This document shows positions 1 through 5,123 of a DNA stretch of 5,123 bases, piece after piece. The position numbers and the translations under genes are program-made. The stretch's first letter is position 1. Each line of letters opens with the position of its first letter. The notes below the pieces were generated by a model, which saw nothing but the letters and a program-made list of their open reading frames with translations, ran no database searches and had not been told where the DNA came from. Source of the stretch: Leptolyngbya sp. SIO4C1 (GTDB lineage Bacteria; Cyanobacteriota; Cyanobacteriia; Phormidesmidales; Phormidesmidaceae); contig JAAHIA010000361.1 in assembly GCA_010671975.1 (NCBI GenBank), forward strand, positions 1-5,123. The letters are read 5' to 3'.

Positions 1-18
1 AGTAACGCTACCATGTAA

Positions 19-219
19 CGCGAGCTGCCGCTGGTTGGGCCGGCTGCGGTAAAAATGACGGTCGATCACATTATTACTGGCAGCCCCAGTAGCCGTTCCA
101 ATACGGGAGCGGTTAAACTAAGGCGGGATGAGACGTGGAAGCAGGAAATGAGCCGAGCCGATCGGCGAACTGTAAAAGCGATAACGCTTTTCTTGCTCAA
201 GAAATACGGCTATCTTTAA
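19..219 (+). pseudogene. C-terminal remnant of a PAPS-dependent sulfotransferase
   Basis: This 66-codon open stretch ends at the TAA at 217-219 and reads like the extreme C-terminus of a bacterial sulfotransferase. It has DHIITGSPSS, resembling the family's H-x-x-x-G-N-P segment, then GAVKLRRDETWKQEM, then a helical end finishing in LLKKYGYL. Many bacterial sulfotransferases end in the pattern G-x-[VI]-x-[LI]-x-x-D-x-x-W, about 20 residues, then [LF]-x-x-[YF]-G-Y. The P-loop and 3'-phosphate-binding half is absent. Reading upstream in the same frame meets TAA at 16-18, and the other two frames give nothing recognisable before the window edge. The only in-frame ATG (55-57) would give a 55-residue tail without a PAPS site. 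This suggests a nonsense-mutated or frameshifted gene, or a left-over 3' end. A sequencing error at 16-18 is the main alternative, in which case this is the end of an intact gene. The assignment rests on recalled family motifs, not on an alignment. Confidence 0.55.
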
Positions 220-276
220 CCCTGTTCCCAATCTAAGCTAGAGAACGCTTGGCTCAAGATTGCTCAACTATCAAAA

Positions 277-293
277 GCTGCTGGTTTAGCAGC
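277..293 (+). other. small hairpin just upstream of the first sulfotransferase start
   Basis: GCTGCT (277-282) and AGCAGC (288-293) form a perfect 6-bp stem with the 5-nt loop GGTTT. It ends 7 nt before the ATG at 301, where a ribosome binding site would normally lie, and no Shine-Dalgarno sequence is visible there. No T-tract follows, so it is not a standard intrinsic terminator. It could influence initiation, but a stem of this size may also arise by chance. Confidence 0.3.
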
Positions 294-300
294 CAAGACA

Positions 301-1149
301 ATGACGCTCCCCGACTTTCTCTGCATAGGCGCAATGCGCTCAGGCACAACCTGGCTTGACGGCATTTTAAGATCTCATCCGCATATCTATCTGCCTGAAA
401 GGCGCAAGGAAATCCATTTTTTTGATCAGTACTATCAGCGCGGGCTAGATTGGTACGAAGACTTCTTCCCTGCCTCAGCGGAAGCCAATCAATATCAGCG
501 CATCGGTGAGATCACGCCGGCCTATCTGTACTTTCCTGAAGTTGCCGCTCGCATTCAAGCGCATCTGCCCAACTGCCGCTTTATCGCCGTTCTGCGCAAT
601 CCCGTCGACCGCGCCTATTCTCACTATGGGTTTCATGTGAAAAATCGGGCCGAAACCAAGGCGTTTGCAGAGCTGATTGCAGATGACTCTGAGATCTTTC
701 TAAAGGGGCTCTACGGTCGGCAAATTGAGCAGTATTTTCAATACTTTCCACCAGAAAACTTTTTGCTGATGATCTACGAGCAGGTGATTGCTGCACCAGA
801 TCAGGCACTGCGGCAGCTTGGCAGCTTTTTAAGCGTCGAGCCGAGCCAGTTTGATCCGGCTAGCCTTTCTCAAAGAGCCAATTCTTCTGGCTATGTGCGA
901 TTTCCCAAAGTCAGAGCCGCAGCCTGTGGCATCAGGGATTTTTTGCGCGATCGCGATCTAGACTGGCTTTGGAATCTCGGCAGAGCTTCGGGCCTCAAAT
1001 CTCTTTTAGAAACCAAATTAGACCGTCAAGATCGGTCGCTAGCGCCGATATCAGCCGAGTTGCGGCTAGCCCTGTCTGAACGATATGCAGCCGATATTGC
1101 GGCGTTAGAAAAGCTCATAGACACCGATCTCTCTATCTGGAGGTGCTAG
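301..1149 (+). CDS. PAPS-dependent sulfotransferase (heparan sulfate N-sulfotransferase-like group)
   Basis: The 282-residue product should transfer a sulfuryl group from 3'-phosphoadenosine 5'-phosphosulfate (PAPS) to an acceptor, most likely a sugar hydroxyl or amine, in the cytoplasm. The 5'-phosphosulfate loop is IGAMRSGTTWL (residues 9-19). KEIHFFD (36-42) and GEITPAYLY (69-77) are typical of the NDST-like branch. The 3'-phosphate-binding segment is FIAVLRNPVDRAYSHY (94-109), with Arg99 and Ser107 as expected phosphate ligands. The usual P-loop lysine is Arg13, a variant I recall from bacterial members with GAMRSGTT loops. There is no signal peptide or membrane helix, and the length fits a single-domain bacterial enzyme. 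ATG 301 is the only plausible start: no in-frame ATG, GTG or TTG lies between the upstream TAA (217-219) and 301, and the P-loop begins about 9 residues in. No clear Shine-Dalgarno is seen. The next gene starts 9 nt after the stop, suggesting co-transcription. The family call is strong; the substrate is unknown. Confidence 0.9.
   Translation: MTLPDFLCIGAMRSGTTWLDGILRSHPHIYLPERRKEIHFFDQYYQRGLDWYEDFFPASAEANQYQRIGEITPAYLYFPEVAARIQAHLPNCRFIAVLRNPVDRAYSHYGFHVKNRAETKAFAELIADDSEIFLKGLYGRQIEQYFQYFPPENFLLMIYEQVIAAPDQALRQLGSFLSVEPSQFDPASLSQRANSSGYVRFPKVRAAACGIRDFLRDRDLDWLWNLGRASGLKSLLETKLDRQDRSLAPISAELRLALSERYAADIAALEKLIDTDLSIWRC
947..954. repeat. HIP1 octamer GCGATCGC
   Basis: A perfect copy of the palindromic HIP1 octamer that is over-represented in many cyanobacterial genomes. 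It lies inside the first sulfotransferase gene, within the longer GCGCGATCGCGATC, and supports a cyanobacterial origin. Confidence 0.85.
1139..1143 (+). promoter_or_regulatory. possible ribosome binding site for the GT2 gene
   Basis: GGAGG lies in the last codons of the sulfotransferase gene, 15 nt before the ATG at 1159. The motif is good but the spacing is longer than the usual 5-10 nt, so it may be a weak site or a coincidence. If used, it would favour translational coupling across the 9-nt gap. Confidence 0.35.
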
Positions 1150-1158
1150 CAAGTCACC

Positions 1159-2085
1159 ATGACCGATCATCCCTCAAGCAGTACTACTCGCTTAGCCGTA
1201 TTGATGTCTTGCTATAACCGGCGTGACACCACTCTGAGCTGCCTGAAGTCGCTTACAGCTCAGGCCAGCCCGAACATTAGGATAAAGGTCTATCTAGTGG
1301 ACGATGGCAGCACCGATGGCACGGCTGCTGCCGTCAGCGCTGACTACCCAGAGACTACGATTCTGCAGGGCAACGGCGCGCTATTTTGGGTGGGCGGAAT
1401 GCGGCTCGCCTTTGCGGCTGCAATGCAGGCGGGCCATGACCACTACCTGTGGCTCAACGACGACACGATTTTGGAGCCAGATGCGATCGCGACTTTGATT
1501 GCCACGCACCGAGCTCTGCAAGCTCAGGGGCAGTCTGATGCCATTGTTGTGGGCTCAGTCAAAGATGCAACCAGCGGCCTGTTGACCTACGGCGGTCGAG
1601 TGCGCTCGACCCGTCACTTTTACCACAAGTTTCAGGCGGTTGAGCCAGGAGACAGCCCGAAACAATGCGATACGATGCAGGGGAACTGCGTGCTCATCCC
1701 GCAGTCTGTCGCTGAAAAGGTTGGCAACATCGATGATGTTTTCATTCACACCATGGGAGACCTAGACTACGGTCTTAGAGCTGGTCAGCTCGGCTGTTCT
1801 GTTTGGTTAGCGCCTGGCTATTTGGGCACCTGCTCTCAAAATTCAGTACGCGGCAGCTGGGTCGACACCCAGACGTCTGTCTTCGAGCGATTGCAAAAGG
1901 TGACGCAGCCTAAGGCGTTTCCGCTTAAAGCCTGGACGGTGTTTGCTAGGCGCTATAAGGGTAGGCTGTGGTTTCTTTACTGGGGCCTGCCCTACCTGCG
2001 GGCCGTGGTTGGCTATCGCCAGCTGAGCGCGTCTCCCACCTTTCGCGCCGACTCGTATCGCGCTAGCTCACATGCTGACTCATAG
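1159..2085 (+). CDS. family 2 glycosyltransferase
   Basis: The 308-residue product is a GT-A fold, inverting-type glycosyltransferase that should transfer a sugar from a nucleotide-sugar donor to a growing glycan at the inner face of the membrane. Visible motifs in order: LAVLMSCYNRRDTT (12-25), the N-terminal strand and nucleotide-binding start; VDDGSTDGT (47-55), the classic GT2 signature; LFWVGGMRLAF (75-85), as in rhamnosyltransferase-like GT2 proteins; LNDDT (99-103), the DxD-like metal site; GNCVLIP (175-181); and GDLDYGLRA (200-208), where the ED motif carrying the catalytic base is usually found. A hydrophobic, aromatic, basic stretch at 268-286 could be a membrane-contacting helix, but no clear transmembrane segment is present. 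The gene starts 9 nt after the sulfotransferase stop and probably shares its transcript. The family call is secure; sugar donor and acceptor cannot be read from the sequence. Confidence 0.92.
   Translation: MTDHPSSSTTRLAVLMSCYNRRDTTLSCLKSLTAQASPNIRIKVYLVDDGSTDGTAAAVSADYPETTILQGNGALFWVGGMRLAFAAAMQAGHDHYLWLNDDTILEPDAIATLIATHRALQAQGQSDAIVVGSVKDATSGLLTYGGRVRSTRHFYHKFQAVEPGDSPKQCDTMQGNCVLIPQSVAEKVGNIDDVFIHTMGDLDYGLRAGQLGCSVWLAPGYLGTCSQNSVRGSWVDTQTSVFERLQKVTQPKAFPLKAWTVFARRYKGRLWFLYWGLPYLRAVVGYRQLSASPTFRADSYRASSHADS
1483..1490. repeat. HIP1 octamer GCGATCGC
   Basis: Second perfect HIP1 octamer, inside the GT2 coding region shortly after the NDD codons. Confidence 0.85.
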
Positions 2086-2105
2086 GCCGCTATGGTCCGC
2101 CTGTC

Positions 2106-2184
2106 CTGACGGTGGCTTGTGACAGTGGCCTGACAGCAGACTGACAGCAGCCAGACAGTAGCCGGTGAGTGGCCGGTGCTAGAA
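2106..2184 (+). repeat. degenerate 11-bp tandem repeat between two genes
   Basis: The gap between the GT2 gene and the next sulfotransferase contains seven successive 11-nt units resembling CTGACAGYRGC: CTGACGGTGGC (2106), then TT, GTGACAGTGGC (2119), CTGACAGCAGA (2130), CTGACAGCAGC (2141), CAGACAGTAGC (2152), CGGTGAGTGGC (2163) and CGGTGCTAGAA (2174). The central units are nearly identical and both ends decay. The core CTGACAG is nearly self-complementary, so transcripts could fold back. TGA in the units at 2107, 2120, 2131 and 2142 puts stops in all three forward frames, so the tract does not encode protein. The 11-bp period is close to one DNA helical turn, but it is also typical of slippage-generated microsatellites. 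Function is unknown. Confidence 0.75.
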
Positions 2185-2193
2185 CCCGTGAAT

Positions 2194-2203
2194 AGAGAGA
2201 AAG
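2194..2203 (+). promoter_or_regulatory. purine-rich ribosome binding region supporting the ATG at 2206
   Basis: AGAGAGAAAG lies 2-12 nt before the ATG at 2206 and is the only Shine-Dalgarno-like sequence nearby. An alternative in-frame GTG at 2176 lies inside the last decayed unit of the tandem repeat and has no comparable upstream site. This favours ATG 2206 as the start. Confidence 0.45.
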
Positions 2204-2205
2204 CA

Positions 2206-2931
2206 ATGATTATCAATCGCGAAAAGAAATATCTGTTCATACAGATTCCCCATACGGCGTCAACTGCCCTCGGTAAAGAGCTTTGTCTTAACTATGGGGG
2301 AGAGCCAATATTGCGCAAGCATTCCCTGTATCACGAATTTTTGCGCTCAGATATTCCACACAAGGACCAGTACTTTGTGTTTGCTACGGTGAGAAACCCG
2401 CTAGACGATGTTGTCGGCCGATATTTTAAGTTCAAAACCAATCACGGTGAGATTTTTACAACGCCTCAATACTCAAGTAAGAATGGCGGATTCGTCAGTC
2501 AGAAGCGGCTAAAGCAGTACGCGTTCATTCAAGAAAAAGAAGCCAGCTTTGCCGAGTTCTTTAAAAAACACTATCGGCTGACCTACGACAACTGGGTTAG
2601 CATGGTCAGAGCGGATTGCGACTTTATCATTCGCTTTGAAACGCTGCAAGCTGACTTTTCAAAGGTACTGGCGCTGATTGGCCTAGCGCAGAAGCGGCCG
2701 CTGCCAGTCAGCAATAAGACCGCTAAGCAAGACGCTGATCCGTCTACTTACTACACGCCAGAGATTCGTCAGCAGGCGTGCGAAATCTTTGGCCCGTTTA
2801 TGGAGAAATGGCACTATGAGTTTCCCTCACATTGGGAGTCTACCTATCCTTGGACGCGAAAAGTAGAGTTTGAGCTGCTTGGCCAGATGAGAAAGTTCTA
2901 TCGAAAATTTTTGAATAAGCGATATCTATAA
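2206..2931 (+). CDS. divergent sulfotransferase-family protein
   Basis: The 241-residue product starts at ATG 2206 and resembles the Sulfotransfer_2-like (Golgi carbohydrate sulfotransferase-like) group. The N-terminus runs directly into a phosphosulfate-loop-like segment, LFIQIPHTASTAL (10-22), comparable to the family's F-I-x-I-P-K-T-A-G-T-S. A KHSLYHEF segment follows (38-45), then a 3'-phosphate-binding-like segment FATVRNPLDDVVGRYF (59-74). RFETL at about residue 145 matches the R-x-E-x-L element found late in these enzymes. Two usually conserved residues differ: the P-loop lysine is His16, and the serine after the R-N-P segment is Gly71, while Arg63 is kept. The protein may be an active variant or may have lost catalysis. 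A GTG start at 2176 would add ten residues of repeat-derived sequence with no family similarity. No signal peptide is seen. It is 31 nt upstream of the next sulfotransferase and separated from GT2 by the repeat. The fold assignment is likely; the activity is inferred. Confidence 0.78.
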   Translation: MIINREKKYLFIQIPHTASTALGKELCLNYGGEPILRKHSLYHEFLRSDIPHKDQYFVFATVRNPLDDVVGRYFKFKTNHGEIFTTPQYSSKNGGFVSQKRLKQYAFIQEKEASFAEFFKKHYRLTYDNWVSMVRADCDFIIRFETLQADFSKVLALIGLAQKRPLPVSNKTAKQDADPSTYYTPEIRQQACEIFGPFMEKWHYEFPSHWESTYPWTRKVEFELLGQMRKFYRKFLNKRYL

Positions 2932-2962
2932 TTTACGAGCGCGTACTCACGCCCGAGCCTAA

Positions 2963-3787
2963 ATGCTTAAAAAACAGCTGAAACCCATTTTGAAATATCC
3001 GTTTCCACTGACGGTGAGAGAGGCGAGGGCCTATGTCAGCAGCCCTAAAGTGCTGATTAACAGCCTACCTAAGTCAGGCACTTTTTTGTTGAGAAGGCTG
3101 CTCTCGCTGCTGCCGCAGTTTGCCCCGCGCTGGTCCTATCACGGGCTAGTGGCAGAGACGCCCAACCTATTTGACAGACTGACCAATATTCAAAAGGGAC
3201 AATATGTCTCAGGACATCTCTACTGGAGCCAGGCTCTAGCGGATGTTCTAGAAACCGCAAATATTTCGACGCTATTTATCATCAGAGATCCGCGCGATGT
3301 CGTCGTATCTCTGACTAACTACCTAACCTATCGGAATAAGAACCATCGCCTGCACAGCTATTTTAAGCAGCTAGGGTCGGACTCGGAGCGGCTGATGGCT
3401 GCCATTGTGGGCATCGATGCTTGCTTGCTCGGCGATCGGAGAGAAGAGTCTATTGGTGAGCATGTGGCCTGCTTCTATCCGTGGCTGAGCGAAAAAAGAT
3501 GCTGCTCTGTTCGCTTTGAAGATTTAATTGGCTATTCTGGCGGCGGCAGCAGCGAAAAACAGTTAGAAAACGTGTGTGCTATTGTCGACTACTTAGGGCT
3601 TGATCTACCAGCGGCCAGGCTCAAAAAGATTTCTAATCGGCTGTTTTTTCAGAGCTCGACTACTTTTAGGAAAGGTCAAATCGGCGACTGGCAAAATCAC
3701 TTTAGCCCAGCGCATAAGCAGGCATTTAAGGCCGTTGCAGGCAAAGCGCTGATTCAGCTGGGTTATGAAAAGGATGATAGCTGGTAG
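2963..3787 (+). CDS. sulfotransferase, cytosolic SULT-like (Sulfotransfer_1)
   Basis: The 274-residue product has the full set of PAPS-sulfotransferase signatures. The phosphosulfate loop is LINSLPKSGTFLL (31-43) with catalytic-type Lys37. GHLYW (84-88) supplies His85, at about the position of the catalytic base in SULT enzymes. The 3'-phosphate-binding segment is FIIRDPRDVVVSLTNYL (105-121), with Arg108 and Ser116. RFEDLIG (184-190) and, near the C-terminus, FRKGQIGDWQNHF (235-247) match the R-K-G-x-x-G-D-W signature of Sulfotransfer_1 enzymes that closes over PAPS. The sequence type clearly differs from the two other sulfotransferases here, implying a different acceptor position. ATG 2963 leaves a short basic N-terminal leader (MLKKQLKPILKYP) that is not a convincing signal peptide. 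No strong Shine-Dalgarno is visible. The 31-nt and 38-nt gaps to its neighbours suggest an operon. An acceptor within a glycan or glycolipid is inferred from the flanking glycosyltransferases. Confidence 0.9.
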   Translation: MLKKQLKPILKYPFPLTVREARAYVSSPKVLINSLPKSGTFLLRRLLSLLPQFAPRWSYHGLVAETPNLFDRLTNIQKGQYVSGHLYWSQALADVLETANISTLFIIRDPRDVVVSLTNYLTYRNKNHRLHSYFKQLGSDSERLMAAIVGIDACLLGDRREESIGEHVACFYPWLSEKRCCSVRFEDLIGYSGGGSSEKQLENVCAIVDYLGLDLPAARLKKISNRLFFQSSTTFRKGQIGDWQNHFSPAHKQAFKAVAGKALIQLGYEKDDSW

Positions 3788-3825
3788 CAGCTAATTCCAA
3801 CGAAACTCTATCTGGCAAACTGACT

Positions 3826-4971
3826 ATGCGCCTACTAATTGTTTCTACGCTTGATTCTAAGGAGCCCTTTGGCGCATTTACCCGACCGTTTTATCTGGGC
3901 CTGTATCTGTCTAAGCAGTTTGATGTCTGTCAGCTGGGGCTAGACTGCTCCGCTGTTCACTATGGTAAAGCGGTTTCGGTCGGTTCGCGAGGGCTAGGTG
4001 CCTACCTGCGGGCGCTGCGTCAGTGCGTCGCTGACTTTCAGCCAGATATTATCTACGCCCAAGAGACGCTGCCTGGCGTTGCGGCACTGCTGGCCAGCAA
4101 ACTTGGGTTCGCTCAGCGGCCGGCTCTGGTATTCGACTTTCATACGCTGTCTGCCTTTGAATATTGGACTCGCCTGCCCGCTGCGCCCAATCGCTTGCAG
4201 GCCCTGAAGCAGCTGACTAAGACCTACGTGGCGCAGGGCTCGCTAGTGCTGTCTGGTCGACCGATTATTGCCGCCGGTACGCCGGTCGCTGAGGGCATTG
4301 CCGCCTGGTATGGTGTCAGTCACCCGAGAGTTCACAGCGTAGGCAACGGGGTACCAGAAGATCTTTTGACGTTTGCGGGTGCTGACGATCCCTATCAGAG
4401 GCTGCGGCCGGCTAAAGTCGCTGCGGTTATCGCGCCTAAGACATTTCAGTTTCCTAGCAATGACATGTCGGTGGACATGACGGTCGCGATCGCCAAGCGC
4501 TTGGCTGCTCACAAAGAAACCATTCAGTTTGTGGTGATTGGTCGCGATGCTGACAATCTGTCAGAGCCGCTGCCAGACAACCTTTCTTTTGCCGGATTCT
4601 TGCCGAGCCGCCGCGATTTTTTAGCGCATCTACACCACGCTGATGTTGGGCTTTTGCCTTTCCCCAAAGCAGCCGTTGCTGGCGGAGCGCGCAATAAAGC
4701 GCTTGACTACCTAGCCTGCCAAAAGCTTGTCATTTCGACGCCTGAAGGCATGCGAGGCTTAGAGGCGTTTGAGCCTGGCCAGCATCTGCTGGTCTCAGCA
4801 GATTCAGCTGAAGCAATGGCCGAGACCCTTCTAGCGACCTGCCAAAACTTTGAGGACTATCGGCCACTGGCCGAGACAGCCTTTCAGCTTGTGAAGAGAG
4901 AATATTCCTGGCAGGCAATGGCTGAGAAGGTAGCGGTTATTCTCAAAACAGCTGCCGATCGGTCAGTCTGA
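3826..4971 (+). CDS. GT-B fold glycosyltransferase (family 4/group 1 type)
   Basis: The 381-residue product has the two-Rossmann-domain layout of GT4-type retaining glycosyltransferases. The N-terminal acceptor domain begins with MRLLIVSTLDSKEPFGAFTR, then FQPDIIYAQETLPG (71-84) and FDFHTLSAFEY (103-113). A linker-type element VGNGVPEDL (172-180) matches the family's I-P-N-G-V. The C-terminal donor domain has FVVIGRD (235-241), LSFAGFLPSRRDFLAHLHHA (253-272), DVGLLPF (273-279) and ARNKALDYLACQKLVISTPE (288-307). The last of these corresponds to the E-x7-E nucleotide-sugar-binding region, but its first acidic residue is not in the classical context. The length is typical. ATG 3826 places the first beta strand at residue 2; no Shine-Dalgarno is evident. 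It lies 38 nt after the SULT-like gene and is probably the last gene of the transcript visible here. Donor sugar and linkage cannot be assigned. Confidence 0.88.
   Translation: MRLLIVSTLDSKEPFGAFTRPFYLGLYLSKQFDVCQLGLDCSAVHYGKAVSVGSRGLGAYLRALRQCVADFQPDIIYAQETLPGVAALLASKLGFAQRPALVFDFHTLSAFEYWTRLPAAPNRLQALKQLTKTYVAQGSLVLSGRPIIAAGTPVAEGIAAWYGVSHPRVHSVGNGVPEDLLTFAGADDPYQRLRPAKVAAVIAPKTFQFPSNDMSVDMTVAIAKRLAAHKETIQFVVIGRDADNLSEPLPDNLSFAGFLPSRRDFLAHLHHADVGLLPFPKAAVAGGARNKALDYLACQKLVISTPEGMRGLEAFEPGQHLLVSADSAEAMAETLLATCQNFEDYRPLAETAFQLVKREYSWQAMAEKVAVILKTAADRSV
4486..4493. repeat. HIP1 octamer GCGATCGC
   Basis: Third perfect HIP1 octamer, inside the GT4-type gene. None occurs in the GC-rich end after 5002. 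Confidence 0.85.
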
Positions 4972-4978
4972 GTCAGAT

Positions 4979-4993
4979 CGCTCCGGCAGAGCG
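4979..4993 (+). other. small hairpin after the GT4 stop codon
   Basis: CGCTC (4979-4983) and GAGCG (4989-4993) pair perfectly around the 5-nt loop CGGCA, 7 nt after the TGA at 4969-4971. The position suits a transcription terminator, but no T-tract follows: the sequence goes into TAGGCCCC and then the GC-rich block. It is either a terminator stem cut off by the junction, or chance. Confidence 0.3.
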
Positions 4994-5001
4994 TAGGCCC
5001 C

Positions 5002-5123
5002 GATCCCGGCGGCAGCGGGCTGATCGACGCCGCCCGGCGGCTGCGGCGCGTGCGCGGGGTGGCCTTTGCGGCGCTCTCGCGTGAGGACGTGGTGCGGCAC
5101 CCGCTGGTGCAACGGATCATCGA
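5002..5123 (+). pseudogene. C-terminal fragment of a PhoH-family ATPase, not native to the locus
   Basis: From GAT at 5002 the frame reads DPGG, then SGLIDAARRLRRVRGVAF, then AALSRE, then DVVRHPLVQRII, and runs off the window. This closely matches the end of PhoH/PhoL-type P-loop NTPases: S-G-L-x-[ED]-A-x-x-x-L, x-x-[VI]-x-G-[IV]-x-F, D-V-V-R-H-P-L-V-Q-x-I-[IV]. The roughly 250 residues carrying the Walker motifs are absent, because the GT4 gene stops only 30 nt earlier. The frame is open from 4972, but the codons at 4972-5001 show no PhoH similarity; the expected T-G-D before the loop is missing. The block is 75% GC (92 of 122 bases), against 53% in the preceding 120 bases, with almost only G/C-ending codons. 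It is therefore a fragment joined from a high-GC genome, by assembly or library chimerism or, less likely, by recombination. The PhoH identity is confident; the cause of the junction is not. Confidence 0.7.

Noticed and set aside
249..274. Possible promoter with TTGGCT (249-254) and TATCAA (269-274)
   Set aside because: The spacer is only 14 nt and both boxes are poor matches, so a promoter cannot be supported here.
581..808. 75-codon reverse-strand open frame inside the first sulfotransferase gene
   Set aside because: It is antisense to a well-supported gene, and its translation is Arg/Ser-rich with no recognisable domain.
2106..2184. CRISPR-like array
   Set aside because: The units are 11 bp, contiguous and without spacers, which is a simple tandem repeat rather than repeat-spacer architecture.
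2176..2205. GTG start giving a 251-residue version of the divergent sulfotransferase
   Set aside because: The ten extra codons come from the decayed tandem repeat and gap, while ATG 2206 has a purine-rich upstream site and places the P-loop at the usual distance from the N-terminus.
2013..2240. Reverse-strand open frame across the repeat and gene ends
   Set aside because: It overlaps the GT2 3' end and the tandem repeat, has no recognisable motif, and is explained by chance openness of the complementary strand.
2941..2954. Possible terminator between the two downstream sulfotransferases (GCGT/ACGC stem)
   Set aside because: The stem is only 4 bp, there is no T-tract, and the 31-nt gap suggests continued transcription.
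3998..4207. Forward-strand 69-codon open frame inside the GT4 gene
   Set aside because: It is an out-of-frame shadow of the GT4 reading frame, with no independent start signal or domain.
4884..5120. Reverse-strand open frame at the right end
   Set aside because: It is antisense to the GT4 C-terminus and the PhoH fragment. Its Arg/Ser/Pro-rich translation is typical of the shadow of a high-GC gene.

Overview
This window looks like accessory DNA from a cyanobacterium. The main signature is three copies of the 8-mer GCGATCGC (947-954, 1483-1490, 4486-4493), the HIP1 octamer that is strongly over-represented in many cyanobacteria. Other signs are moderate GC content (53% where counted, 4861-4980) and mostly weak or absent Shine-Dalgarno sequences. 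The genus cannot be named from the sequence alone.

Layout, all on the + strand: (1) 19-219, the C-terminal tail of a sulfotransferase, preceded by an in-frame stop and so probably a remnant; (2) 301-1149, a PAPS-dependent sulfotransferase; (3) 1159-2085, a family-2 (GT-A) glycosyltransferase starting 9 nt downstream; (4) 2086-2205, a gap holding a degenerate 11-bp tandem repeat; (5) 2206-2931, a divergent sulfotransferase-like protein with altered PAPS-site residues; (6) 2963-3787, a sulfotransferase of the Sulfotransfer_1/cytosolic SULT type; (7) 3826-4971, a GT-B glycosyltransferase of GT4 type; (8) about 5002-5123, a very GC-rich fragment of a PhoH-family C-terminus that does not belong with the rest.

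Three intact sulfotransferase-like genes of visibly different sequence types, plus a remnant of a fourth, alternate with two glycosyltransferases. The simplest reading is part of a locus that builds and sulfates a surface glycan, such as a sulfated exopolysaccharide, capsule or glycolipid. The glycosyltransferases would add sugars and each sulfotransferase would sulfate a different position or residue. The glycan itself cannot be deduced. No polymerase, flippase or export gene lies in the window, so the locus presumably extends upstream. The downstream end may be an assembly or recombination junction, because base composition jumps to about 75% GC exactly where the PhoH similarity starts.

No tRNA, rRNA, CRISPR array, transposase or convincing rho-independent terminator was seen.
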